The notes beneath the pieces were generated by a model. The model was not told the origin of the DNA. It saw nothing but the letters and a program-made list of their open reading frames with translations, and ran no database searches. The position numbers and the translations under genes were made by a program. 36,101 nucleotides of DNA from Bacillota bacterium (GTDB lineage Bacteria; Bacillota; Clostridia; Lachnospirales; Lachnospiraceae), in the NCBI GenBank assembly GCA_023435645.1, contig JAEYRK010000094.1, positions 1-36,101 of the forward strand. Direction: 5' to 3'. Of the stretch, positions 15,204 to 23,467 are shown piece after piece; position 1 is the stretch's first letter, and the number at the start of each line of letters is the position of its first letter.

Positions 15204-18200
15204 ATGAAAAAAGGGAGAGGATTAGTTCGTATTCTGGTATTCAGCTTACTGTTTACCGTTATGATGTTATTTTACGGAAGCGATACCGCCGGAGCGACAG
15301 GGGTGCCCCTGCCGGATGAGTATTACTTTGTATTTAACGGAGTAGATAAACCTACAGGTACGGAATATGAGATGAAAACCCCGGAGGTATTACTCAGTGT
15401 CAGTGCTCAGGGGGGCTGGTCTCCGGAAACTACGGTTACCTGGACTACCTCGAATAGCAATGCTGTAGCTCTCCAGAATACTTCCTTTGGTTCGAACTTT
15501 ATCCAGCTTAAGAGGATTGGTCCCGGCTATGCTACGATTACGGCAGTGATCCAATATGGCAGTTTACGCTACACCATGAGCTGTCAGATACTGGTTGACT
15601 TAGCCTTTGATATACAGGGGATGGGCCTTACCTATGCTACTACAACCAAGGAAAGAATCCTGATTCTGAGTGAGACAGTTCCTGAAAAAACAATATTACT
15701 AAAATATGTGGATACCGATACGCTCAGCGGAGCTGCGATTACCCAAGGTGTTATTTTCGAAAGTGATAATGAGGGTGTAGCAGAAGTGGTTGACGGTAAG
15801 ATCGTTGCAAGAGGTGGAGGTACTGCTATCATTACAGCAACGACTACAACGGTGTCAACCAATGATAGACCCAGAACAGCTTCCTTACGGGTTGTGGTAA
15901 AGCCGAATTTTACTCTGGCCTACGATACCGGCAGCACTCCGATTGAGGTGGATTCCAGCGATGATCCCAATACGGCGGTCCCGGTAAATAATGTCCCCTC
16001 CAGCTTTGTATTACGGTCGAATGCTCGATTGGCAACGAATCTGATCTGGCGGGTTAAGGATTTAAGCACCGGAAAGTTTCTCCCTAACGAAAGTGCCAAG
16101 ATGAGATACAGTGTTAGTACGCTCAGCGGCAATGTGGATTTTGAGGGAGTAAAGGCCGGCTCTTATGAGATTTTTGCCTATACCCATAACGATTACATCG
16201 GCAGTACCGTAGTTCCCTACGCATATATGAAGATCATAGTACCGATTTCACTTAGGGATCTGAATCTGGTGATGCAGGTTGGAGACACCTATAATATCGG
16301 AGATAATTCCAACATACCGGATCCCCGTATGTTTTCCTACTCCTATGTAGAGAGCGAGGATTCCCTGATTTCTCAGGTGAGCGCTGATGGCGTAATCACC
16401 GCCTTAAGAAAGGGTCATGCTCAGATACGGCTCCGATATCTGTCAGCCAACGATCTGTATGATGATGACTTAATCAATGGTGGCAATGTACCGATTGAAT
16501 TTTTGATTGATATCAATGTAATAGACGGTATCGCTCTCAATACTACGAGTGCTTCCCTTTATACCTCTGGGACATTGCTGCTACAGGCATTGGTTACGGA
16601 TCCAACCGAAGAGCTAACCTGGACCAGCAGTAATCCTACCATAGCAACCGTAGTGGGTGGATTGGTTACGGCCTTAAAGCCGGGAAATACGACAATTACA
16701 GTATCACAGAAAATCAATGGAGTGGTCAAGAAGGCGTCCTGTTTGATCATGGTTACGCAATCAGTCACCTCCATAACGATTGATCCTGCGTCAGTGGTGC
16801 TTCCGATTGGTCATGCCAGGACGCTTAAGGCAACAGTAACACCGAAAAACTTGAGTGGTGTTAACCTAACCTGGAAATCCTCCAATGAAAATGTGGTTTC
16901 AATCTCTGATGCAACTCCCCTGACTGTCACGATTACAGGTGTGGCAGGTGGGCATGCGGTAATATCCGCAATCAACCAGGATAATGTGGTAGTTGGCTAC
17001 AGTCATGTCAGCGTGCAGCAGTCTGTAACCAGCATCGAGCTGTCAGAGACTGAGGTTGTCGTGGATCTTAAGACCAAAAGAATGCAGCTTAGGGCATCCG
17101 TTTATCCGGAGAATGCACTAAATAAGGAGGTCAGCTGGACCTCTACAGATACAAGCAAGGCAAGAGTGGATGCAAACGGTATGGTTACCTTCCTGAAAGC
17201 CGGAACAGTTTCGATTATTGCTACCTCTGTGGATAATCCCGCAGTAAGGGCAATCTGTAATATAACCATTCAGATTCCGGTTTCAACAGTGGCTTTGGAT
17301 GAGAAAGAGAAGACCATGTATGTAGGTGAGGTCGCAAGACTATCCTATGTGATTCTTCCTACCACAGCCAGTACGAATACCGTTACCTGGACCTCTACGA
17401 ATAATTCTGTCGTATCGGTGGACTCCACCGGCAAGATAACGGCGAAGGGAGCAGGAACGGCGGTAATTATCTTAAGAACCGTGGATGGAGGTCACTCCGT
17501 CTATTGCACGGTGACTGTCAAGAAGGTAGCGACCGGAGTGAAGCTGAATGTATCAAAGCTGGATATGAAGGCAGGAGAAGTCTATTACCTGAAGGCGGAA
17601 TTATCACCAAAGGATAGCACCGATACCCATCTTACATGGGAATCCAGTGACACAAAGGTTGCTACGGTGGATGAGGACGGTAAGGTATTAGCAAAGGATA
17701 CCGGTAAGGCAATTATTATGGTGAGAACTGAAGCCGGAGGGATTGCCTATGTGAATATTACGGTGACTCAGCCCGTTAAGGGTCTGATTATGAATTTTTC
17801 TGAGAAAACCATCTATACCGGTGAGGAATTTAAGCTGAAGGTTTCCGTAACACCCAGTGAAGCCTCCCAGCTAGGAGTGGTCTGGAAGAGCTCCAATCCG
17901 GAGATTGCTACAGTGACAGAGGACGGAGTAGTCAATGCTATCTCCGGTGGTACCGTGTTAATCACCAGTACGACGGTAGATGGCGGCTATACCGCGACCT
18001 GTGTGCTCACAGTATTAGAATTAGTAACCTCCATCAAGCTAAATCATGAGAATTACCGGATCGGGATTGATAAAACAGTCATCCTGGAGGCGATAGTTTC
18101 CACTCAAACGGCTTCTAATAAGAAGGTAACATGGAAATCCAGTAACCCTAAGGTGGCAACTGTAAACAGTAAGGGTAAGGTTACCGGAATTGCCTACGGC

Positions 18201-18992
18201 TTTGCAACCATTACTGCAACAGCCCAGGATGGCAGCGAAGTGGAAGCAAGTAGTGAAATAGAAGTGGTAAGGCCGGTTACTCGCGTAAGTCTGGATAAAT
18301 CCTTCTTGAATATGCTGGTCGGTGAGACAAGAGAGCTGAAGGCTTCCCTGGAGCCGAAAAATGCCACCTATAAAGAGGTATCCTGGACTTCCAGTGATGA
18401 TACCATCGCTCTGGTGGATGAGGATGGTACGATTACAGCCCTTGCTCCCGGTACCGTAACCATAACCGCTCAGGCACAGGATAACAGCGGCAAAAAAGCG
18501 GTGACCTTTGTTACGGTAAGTAACCGTGTTCCGTCCACTGGAATTACACTGGCCAATAAATCTCTGGTGATGGTTTCTGGAGAGGTGAAGCTGGTACAGG
18601 TCGTTATGAACCCTACCAATTCCACTGACAGCTTGAGCTGGAGTACGGATAATGCATCAGTGGCACAAGTTGATGCTAAGACCGGAAAAATCACTGCAAA
18701 ATCCGTAGGCACAGCGAATATTACGGCTATGACAGACTCCGGAAAGACAGCAATCATCGAGGTAAAGGTAATCGGTCTCAATGTAACAAAGCTGGAGCTG
18801 GAGCAGTACACCGCCTATAACCTCACTGTGGAAGGTGCATCAGGGCGTATTACCTGGGATGTCAAAAATCCGGATGTGGCAGAGGTGAGGAATGGAAGAG
18901 TCATCTCCAAAGCCATCGGCTCCACAACCATAACTGCACAGGTAAACGGAAGAGTTCTCGAATGTAAGCTGAAGGTTGTAAAAATCAAGTAG
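15204..18992 (+). CDS. Large exported protein with about 13 Big_2 (bacterial Ig-like) repeats
   Basis: This 1262-residue protein has a signal peptide (about residues 1-32, MKKGRGLVRILVFSLLFTVMM...AGATG) followed by tandem Ig-like group 2 domains of about 80 residues. Each has a core such as VTWKSSNPKVATV, a turn NSKGKVTG, and a G-x-A-T-I-T-A strand; clear copies centre on WTTSNSNAV, WTSSNPTIA, WKSSNENVV, WTSTDTSKA, WTSTNNSVV, WESSDTKVA, WKSSNPEIA, WKSSNPKVA, WTSSDDTIA, WSTDNASVA and WDVKNPDVA. The first third is more diverged. I see no LPXTG sorting signal, SLH domain, choline-binding repeat or catalytic domain; the chain ends in LKVVKIK. The family commonly builds surface stalks or adhesins, so a cell-surface or secreted structural role is likely. 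AGGAGGGT precedes the ATG. A 14-bp tandem array follows the stop. Confidence 0.9.
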   Translation: MKKGRGLVRILVFSLLFTVMMLFYGSDTAGATGVPLPDEYYFVFNGVDKPTGTEYEMKTPEVLLSVSAQGGWSPETTVTWTTSNSNAVALQNTSFGSNFIQLKRIGPGYATITAVIQYGSLRYTMSCQILVDLAFDIQGMGLTYATTTKERILILSETVPEKTILLKYVDTDTLSGAAITQGVIFESDNEGVAEVVDGKIVARGGGTAIITATTTTVSTNDRPRTASLRVVVKPNFTLAYDTGSTPIEVDSSDDPNTAVPVNNVPSSFVLRSNARLATNLIWRVKDLSTGKFLPNESAKMRYSVSTLSGNVDFEGVKAGSYEIFAYTHNDYIGSTVVPYAYMKIIVPISLRDLNLVMQVGDTYNIGDNSNIPDPRMFSYSYVESEDSLISQVSADGVITALRKGHAQIRLRYLSANDLYDDDLINGGNVPIEFLIDINVIDGIALNTTSASLYTSGTLLLQALVTDPTEELTWTSSNPTIATVVGGLVTALKPGNTTITVSQKINGVVKKASCLIMVTQSVTSITIDPASVVLPIGHARTLKATVTPKNLSGVNLTWKSSNENVVSISDATPLTVTITGVAGGHAVISAINQDNVVVGYSHVSVQQSVTSIELSETEVVVDLKTKRMQLRASVYPENALNKEVSWTSTDTSKARVDANGMVTFLKAGTVSIIATSVDNPAVRAICNITIQIPVSTVALDEKEKTMYVGEVARLSYVILPTTASTNTVTWTSTNNSVVSVDSTGKITAKGAGTAVIILRTVDGGHSVYCTVTVKKVATGVKLNVSKLDMKAGEVYYLKAELSPKDSTDTHLTWESSDTKVATVDEDGKVLAKDTGKAIIMVRTEAGGIAYVNITVTQPVKGLIMNFSEKTIYTGEEFKLKVSVTPSEASQLGVVWKSSNPEIATVTEDGVVNAISGGTVLITSTTVDGGYTATCVLTVLELVTSIKLNHENYRIGIDKTVILEAIVSTQTASNKKVTWKSSNPKVATVNSKGKVTGIAYGFATITATAQDGSEVEASSEIEVVRPVTRVSLDKSFLNMLVGETRELKASLEPKNATYKEVSWTSSDDTIALVDEDGTITALAPGTVTITAQAQDNSGKKAVTFVTVSNRVPSTGITLANKSLVMVSGEVKLVQVVMNPTNSTDSLSWSTDNASVAQVDAKTGKITAKSVGTANITAMTDSGKTAIIEVKVIGLNVTKLELEQYTAYNLTVEGASGRITWDVKNPDVAEVRNGRVISKAIGSTTITAQVNGRVLECKLKVVKIK

Positions 18993-19026
18993 TATAGGTA
19001 GCATATAAATCAACAGGAAATAAAAT

Positions 19027-19165
19027 AAAGATCAAAGAGTAAAAATCAAAGAGTAAAATCAAAGAGTAAAGATCAAAGTGTAATGATCAAAGTGTAAAGA
19101 TCAAAGAGTAAAAATCAAAGTGTAAAGATCAAAGTGTAAAGATCAAAGAGTAAAAATCAAAGAGT
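19027..19165 (+). repeat. Tandem array of ten 14-bp units
   Basis: About ten consecutive copies of AAAGATCAAAGAGT, with variants at position 4 (G or A), position 3 (A or T) and position 12 (A or T), run from 19027 to 19165; the third copy is 13 bases. The array contains many in-frame stops and is not coding. It lies 30 bases after the Big_2 gene. Confidence 0.95.
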
Positions 19166-19196
19166 AAAGATAATTTAATGATGAATAATCTTTATT

Positions 19197-19237
19197 AAGA
19201 ATAGAGGTGTGGTTCCGGGGGACCATACCTCATTCTT
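19197..19237 (+). terminator. Terminator-like hairpin after the 14-bp array
   Basis: AAGAATAGAGGTGTGGT pairs with ACCATACCTCATTCTT with one bulge around a G-rich loop. The following T tract is short, so termination strength is uncertain. Confidence 0.6.
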
Positions 19238-19320
19238 ATAAATCAATACATGGTCTTTTGTCAGGAATTATGTTTAATCAATATGTAATGGCGTCATATT
19301 AGTAAGTAAGCGCTCATGGA

Positions 19321-19404
19321 CCGCTATAAATTAGCGGAAAGAAAGCAGTCAACTTTTATGCGTGACATTAGCGGAAAGAAATTAGTCATCTTTTATTCGT
19401 GATA
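19321..19404 (+). repeat. 37-bp direct repeat with a leading hairpin, upstream of recN
   Basis: Two units begin TTAGCGGAAAGAAA at 19331 and 19368 and stay similar through AGTCA-N-CTTTTAT-N-CGTGA. CCGCTA (19321-19326) pairs with TAGCGG (19332-19337), so the first unit is headed by a small stem-loop. The rest of the 19238-19561 spacer shows no gene. Confidence 0.8.
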
Positions 19405-19561
19405 ATGCCCTGATACTCTGCTCAAATTAGTATAGTAGACAAAATTATGGATTACTGTGAGATACGATTGATAAAAAAGCTCAATTATGATAAAATGCAT
19501 TTTAGAACATACGTTTTAAATGGCTTTTCCAGACACCTTAAGAGCAGTAAGGAGGAGGCAC

Positions 19562-21247
19562 ATGTTAGTTAGCCTGCATGTTAAAAATTTTGCCATAATC
19601 AATGAAATTGAGGTTAATTTTAAAAATCATTTAAATATCATGACCGGTGAAACCGGTGCCGGTAAGTCCATTATCATAGGCTCTATCAATGCGGCACTGG
19701 GGGCTAAGGTTACAAAGGATATCATCAAAAGCGGTTCTGAATATGCATTGGCTGAGCTTGTCTTTGAGACTGAGGATGAGGAAATCTTCACAGCGATGCG
19801 GGAGCTGGATATTCCGGTAGAGGGGAATCAGATTATTATATCCAGGAAGATTCTGCCGGGACGAAGTGTATGCAGAATCAATGGTGAGATTGTGACCGGA
19901 ACAGCGTTGTCATCTATCGCAGGCTTATTAATTGACATTCATGGACAGCATGAGCACCAATCCCTACTACATAAAGCAAAGCATCTGGAGATCGTGGATC
20001 GCTTTGCGAGGAATGAAATCGGAGCCCTGAAGCAGGAGCTGGGAGTAACCTATAAAAACTACCTGAAACTGAAGCAGGAATATACTGATGCGGGAATGGA
20101 TGAGGAAAAGCGCCTTAGAGAGATCTCCTTCCTGGAATATGAAATCAATGAAATTAAAAATGCACAGCTCATGCTCGGAGAGGATGAGGAACTGGCGGTT
20201 ACGTATAAAAAATTATCAAATGCAAATACCATATTGGAAGGCTTACAGGTAGTCCACAGCTATTTGGGTTATGAGGCAGATGCCGCCGGTGACTCAGTCA
20301 GCAGAGCGTTAAGACATCTAATGAAGCTTTCGGAATACGATGAGGTCATTGGAGGATTTCTTTCTCAGGTGACGGATATCGAAGCTCTGATCAATGATTT
20401 TAATCGGGAGCTGTCCCAATATCTTTCGGGAATGGAGAATAAGGAAGAGGAGCTTTATGAGGTAACCAAGCGATTGGACCTGATGAATCATCTGAAGCAA
20501 AAGTATGGTAATACGATTGAGGGAATCCTACTCCATTGCAGGGAATGTGAAGACAAGCTATCCAAATATAAGGATTATGATGAATATATGGAGAAGCTTA
20601 AGAAAGCATTGGCGGAGGAGGAGGAAAGACTTAGGCTCCTATGTGCGCAGCTATCCATGATCAGACAGACCAAATCCTTAGAATTGACTGCTAAAATCAA
20701 GGAAGCCTTAGTAGCTCTAAACTTTCTTGATGTAAAATTTGAAATGACCTTTGAACAGACCGGTAGCTATTCGGCGAACGGATATGATGATGCCGAATTT
20801 AGTATCTCCACCAATCCGGGTGAAGCCTTAAAGCCTCTTTCCAAAGTGGCTTCCGGAGGTGAGTTATCAAGAATTATGCTGGGGATCAAATCAGTTCTTG
20901 CAGATAAGGATGAGATTGAAACCTTGATTTTTGATGAAATTGATGTTGGCATCAGCGGTAGGACAGCCCAGAGGGTTTCCGAGCAGCTATCCCTGATCGC
21001 AAACCAGCATCAGATCATCTGCATCACCCATCTTGCACAGATCGCAGCGATGGCAGATGCTCACTACATCATCGAGAAGCAGACCGATGGTGCCACGACA
21101 CAAACCATCATCAGAGAGCTTTCCGAGTCAGAACAAATCGACGAATTAGCAAGAATTCTGGGTGGTGCAGTCATCACGGACAGGGTCATAGAGAACGCCA
21201 AGGAAATGAAAGAATTGGCATCAACTTCAAAAAAATACAAGCTTTAA
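19562..21247 (+). CDS. recN: DNA repair protein RecN
   Basis: This 561-residue SMC-like ATPase acts in double-strand-break repair. The Walker A motif is GETGAGKS at residues 29-36, reached directly from the typical start MLVSLHVKNFAIINEIEV. The RecN motif DIHGQHEHQSLL follows, then a central coiled coil (about residues 150-380). The signature ASGGELSRIMLGIK, Walker B TLIFDEIDVGISG and the H-loop region CITHLAQIAAMA complete the head domain. ATG 19562 is chosen because AAGGAGGAGG precedes it; the frame opens 14 codons earlier at 19520 without a ribosome binding site. In related Firmicutes recN sits with argR, spoIVB and spo0A; here argR is not seen upstream, and the Big_2 gene takes that position. 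Confidence 0.97.
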   Translation: MLVSLHVKNFAIINEIEVNFKNHLNIMTGETGAGKSIIIGSINAALGAKVTKDIIKSGSEYALAELVFETEDEEIFTAMRELDIPVEGNQIIISRKILPGRSVCRINGEIVTGTALSSIAGLLIDIHGQHEHQSLLHKAKHLEIVDRFARNEIGALKQELGVTYKNYLKLKQEYTDAGMDEEKRLREISFLEYEINEIKNAQLMLGEDEELAVTYKKLSNANTILEGLQVVHSYLGYEADAAGDSVSRALRHLMKLSEYDEVIGGFLSQVTDIEALINDFNRELSQYLSGMENKEEELYEVTKRLDLMNHLKQKYGNTIEGILLHCRECEDKLSKYKDYDEYMEKLKKALAEEEERLRLLCAQLSMIRQTKSLELTAKIKEALVALNFLDVKFEMTFEQTGSYSANGYDDAEFSISTNPGEALKPLSKVASGGELSRIMLGIKSVLADKDEIETLIFDEIDVGISGRTAQRVSEQLSLIANQHQIICITHLAQIAAMADAHYIIEKQTDGATTQTIIRELSESEQIDELARILGGAVITDRVIENAKEMKELASTSKKYKL

Positions 21248-21274
21248 AAATAGAAAACAGAGAATACTAACCTT

Positions 21275-21307
21275 GAGGATATACAATACTATTGTATATC
21301 CTCTTTT
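21275..21307 (+). terminator. Rho-independent terminator after recN
   Basis: GAGGATATACAAT (21275-21287) pairs perfectly with ATTGTATATCCTC (21291-21303), loop ACT, followed by TTTT. Confidence 0.88.
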
Positions 21308-21340
21308 GCGTGAAAGTGCGTGAAAGCAAAGTGAGCAAAG

Positions 21341-21563
21341 CCTTGTACTGAGCGGAAAACGCTTGCGTTTTCCACAAGGATATATCTTGCTCCTAGGGCA
21401 AGCTGGCTTGTCCTAGGAGCAAGTATATTCTTGTGGTAGGAAGTGCGAAGCACTTACGGAACCGCTCAGTACAAGGAGGAAGCGAGCGAGCCCACGAACC
21501 CTGCAAGCCGGAACGGATTGTAGGGTTGCGGCGAAGCACTTACGGAACCGCGCAATACAAGGA
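21341..21563. repeat. Cloverleaf-like palindromic element with duplicated 3' arm
   Basis: An outer perfect 15-bp stem (CCTTGTACTGAGCGG 21341-21355 with CCGCTCAGTACAAGG 21462-21476) encloses three hairpins. These are GGAAAACGC/GCGTTTTCC (21354-21373); a long imperfect stem of about 30 bp from CCACAAG at 21372 to CTTGTGG ending at 21436, with CTTGCTCCTAGG facing CCTAGGAGCAAG; and AAGTGC/GCACTT (21441-21455). Beyond it AACCCTGCAA (21497-21506) pairs with TTGTAGGGTT (21518-21527). The block GCGAAGCACTTACGGAACCGC (about 21445-21465) plus CARTACAAGG then recurs at 21531-21563. No transposase is present. It could be a MITE-like mobile repeat or a structured RNA. Confidence 0.85.
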
Positions 21564-21615
21564 TCATATTATAGCGACAGCATTGACGAGAAAAGATGAC
21601 ATGAGGTGTGAAAGG

Positions 21616-22899
21616 ATGAGGAGTAGAAGAATATACAGAAGGATCTTAATTTGTGCTTTCATTATAAATATAATTGCCCTTGCGGGCTTAGCATATTATT
21701 ACATTGAAAAAAGAATACCCGATGAGATAAAAATCATGGTTGACAGGGAAGAAAGCTTTGATTTTAACATACCGATTGAAGCCAAGATAGAGACCAAGGA
21801 TGTCGGAGTTATCAGTGTGAATGACTTAAGGGTACCGTCCAATCAAATCAGATTTGATATGAATGAGCCCTTTACCCTAGCTTCCTCCAAAACAGGAAGC
21901 TACAATATCAGCTTAAAGCTGTTTGGCATATTTAAATATAAAAACATATCCCTGGATGTCATAGATACTGTGGAACTGATACCCTGCGGAATGCCGATTG
22001 GAATTTATGTTGAGACGGACGGTATACTGGTACTCGGTAACGGCAGGATTACCGGAGAAGATGGATTAAATTATGAGCCGGTAAGCAACAAGCTGAAATC
22101 AGGAGACTATATACTGGCAGTCAATCATATACCGGTCAATGACAAAAATGAACTCATTAAGGAGATACAGAAGTCAGCAGGAAAGGATATCACTCTGCTG
22201 GTCAGAAGAAACAATGAGAATATAACAGTGAGGATATCACCGGTGAAGGCCTCCGGCGGCTCGTATAAAATTGGAGCTTGGATCCGTGATAACACTCAGG
22301 GCATCGGAACTTTAACCTTTATATCCAGTAATGGGTATTTTGGCGCACTGGGACATGGTATCACCGATATTGATACCGGACTATTAATGGAGATCAGTCA
22401 GGGAACGATTTATGCTGCTGAAATAATGTCCATCGTGAAGGGAAAGGAAGGTAAGCCCGGTGAGCTGATTGGCATGATAAGGCAACAGGACAGATTCAAA
22501 ATAGGAAAAATCACGGATAATACCTATCAAGGGATCTTTGGCAGAGTGGCAAGCGGATATGCGGGACTGGAAAATATGAAACCGATCAAGATTGGTTTGA
22601 AACAGGAGGTACAAAAGGGGAAGGCCTATGTCAGATGTATGGTAGAGGACGAGATTAAGGATTATGAAATTGAAATTGAAAGTGTGGATATGAGTAACAG
22701 TAGCCATAGTAAGGGACTGGTCATTAAAATCACAGATGAGAGATTGTTAAATGCCACAGGAGGTATTGTTCAGGGAATGAGCGGTAGCCCAATTATACAA
22801 AATAATAAGATAATAGGTGCGGTTACACATGTATTTATACAGGATTCAACGAAAGGATACGGTACATTTATTGAAAACATGGTAAATAATTTAGAATAA
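21616..22899 (+). CDS. spoIVB: SpoIVB, sporulation signalling serine protease
   Basis: This 427-residue S55-family peptidase triggers pro-sigma-K processing across the forespore membranes by cleaving SpoIVFA. The order is an N-terminal membrane anchor (about residues 8-30), a PDZ domain (about 115-205, with KSGDYILAVNHIPVND), and the SpoIVB protease domain. The putative triad His247 (GALGHGITD), Asp374 (KITDERLL) and Ser389 (in QGMSGSPII) has intervals of 127 and 15 residues, the same as His236, Asp363 and Ser378 of B. subtilis SpoIVB. I choose ATG 21616, with GAGGTG upstream, because it gives a normal length (B. subtilis has 426); ATG 21601 is possible. The frame stays open upstream into the palindromic element, which is not part of the protein. 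Confidence 0.96.
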   Translation: MRSRRIYRRILICAFIINIIALAGLAYYYIEKRIPDEIKIMVDREESFDFNIPIEAKIETKDVGVISVNDLRVPSNQIRFDMNEPFTLASSKTGSYNISLKLFGIFKYKNISLDVIDTVELIPCGMPIGIYVETDGILVLGNGRITGEDGLNYEPVSNKLKSGDYILAVNHIPVNDKNELIKEIQKSAGKDITLLVRRNNENITVRISPVKASGGSYKIGAWIRDNTQGIGTLTFISSNGYFGALGHGITDIDTGLLMEISQGTIYAAEIMSIVKGKEGKPGELIGMIRQQDRFKIGKITDNTYQGIFGRVASGYAGLENMKPIKIGLKQEVQKGKAYVRCMVEDEIKDYEIEIESVDMSNSSHSKGLVIKITDERLLNATGGIVQGMSGSPIIQNNKIIGAVTHVFIQDSTKGYGTFIENMVNNLE

Positions 22900-23050
22900 G
22901 GAGAGCTTTTGTTATAAAAAGAAGTCGACGAAATATTTGAAAAAGTAAGTTGATTGTATTCTATCCAACACCAGATTAACTCTATATTATTAATAATCAT
23001 ACAAAATATTGTGGATACAGATTTTTCTCCTATATGATCCGTATTATAGC
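22900..23050 (+). other. AT-rich spacer after spoIVB
   Basis: No gene, terminator hairpin or clear repeat was recognised here. It leads into the putative spo0A control region. GTCGAC occurs at 22924-22929 but matches the 0A box poorly. Confidence 0.5.
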
Positions 23051-23067
23051 TGTCGAATGGTGCGACA
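23051..23067 (+). promoter_or_regulatory. Putative 0A-box pair upstream of spo0A
   Basis: TGTCGAA at 23051-23057 is an exact match to the Spo0A binding box. Three bases on, TGCGACA (23061-23067) reads TGTCGCA on the other strand, one mismatch from the box. The pair lies just upstream of a consensus -35. Confidence 0.6.
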
Positions 23068-23075
23068 AGAACTAT

Positions 23076-23104
23076 TTGATTGTTTAAATCGATGCAGATA
23101 TAAT
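23076..23104 (+). promoter_or_regulatory. Distal spo0A promoter (P1)
   Basis: TTGATT (23076-23081), a 17-base spacer and TATAAT (23099-23104). The leader to the spo0A ATG would be about 355 bases. Confidence 0.6.
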
Positions 23105-23277
23105 TCATTTATGGTAATTATTTACAGGTAAAAATTACCGATTACTTAATACGGAAGAGATATACAATGTAGAATTCTTGGATTTCATGTTAGTTAATGG
23201 CTATTTGTGTAAAATATTCATAAAAAACGTCAGTTATGTCAGTTCATATTTTAGTAATATTGCTAATGCGATATTGA

Positions 23278-23306
23278 TTGACTGTAAATTATGGAGGATA
23301 TATAAT
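23278..23306 (+). promoter_or_regulatory. Proximal spo0A promoter (P2)
   Basis: TTGACT (23278-23283), an exact 17-base spacer and TATAAT (23301-23306), about 160 bases before the spo0A ATG. Confidence 0.65.
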
Positions 23307-23467
23307 GTAGACATATTACAACATGAAATACAAAATGTCATAACTGATATCACAAATAGTGAAGTACAGCACTGGCAACCTGCAACAATAGGGGATGGAA
23401 TTCTAAAGCACGATGAGGAATGAAATGGAGTAGAATTAGAAAAACGTATGGAGGTTGGAAAAGAAGT

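Noticed and set aside
19027..19165. CRISPR array
   Set aside because: The repeats are 14 bases, directly adjacent, with no unique spacers and no cas genes nearby.
19197..19237. T-box leader
   Set aside because: The sequence GGTTCCGGGGGACC looks superficially similar to an antiterminator, but the T-box core and specifier stem are absent and no matching downstream gene exists.
19520..19561. Longer RecN start
   Set aside because: It lacks a ribosome binding site, whereas AAGGAGGAGG is placed correctly for ATG 19562 and the protein then begins in the conserved way.
21433..21615. In-frame N-terminal extension of SpoIVB by about 60 residues
   Set aside because: It reads through the palindromic element and gives an Arg/His-rich nonsense-like stretch; the protein from 21616 has the normal family length and membrane anchor.
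23178..23423. Open frame of 81 residues between spoIVB and spo0A
   Set aside because: It starts with TTG without a ribosome binding site and overlaps a consensus promoter (23278-23306). Its composition is not protein-like, so it is treated as leader DNA.
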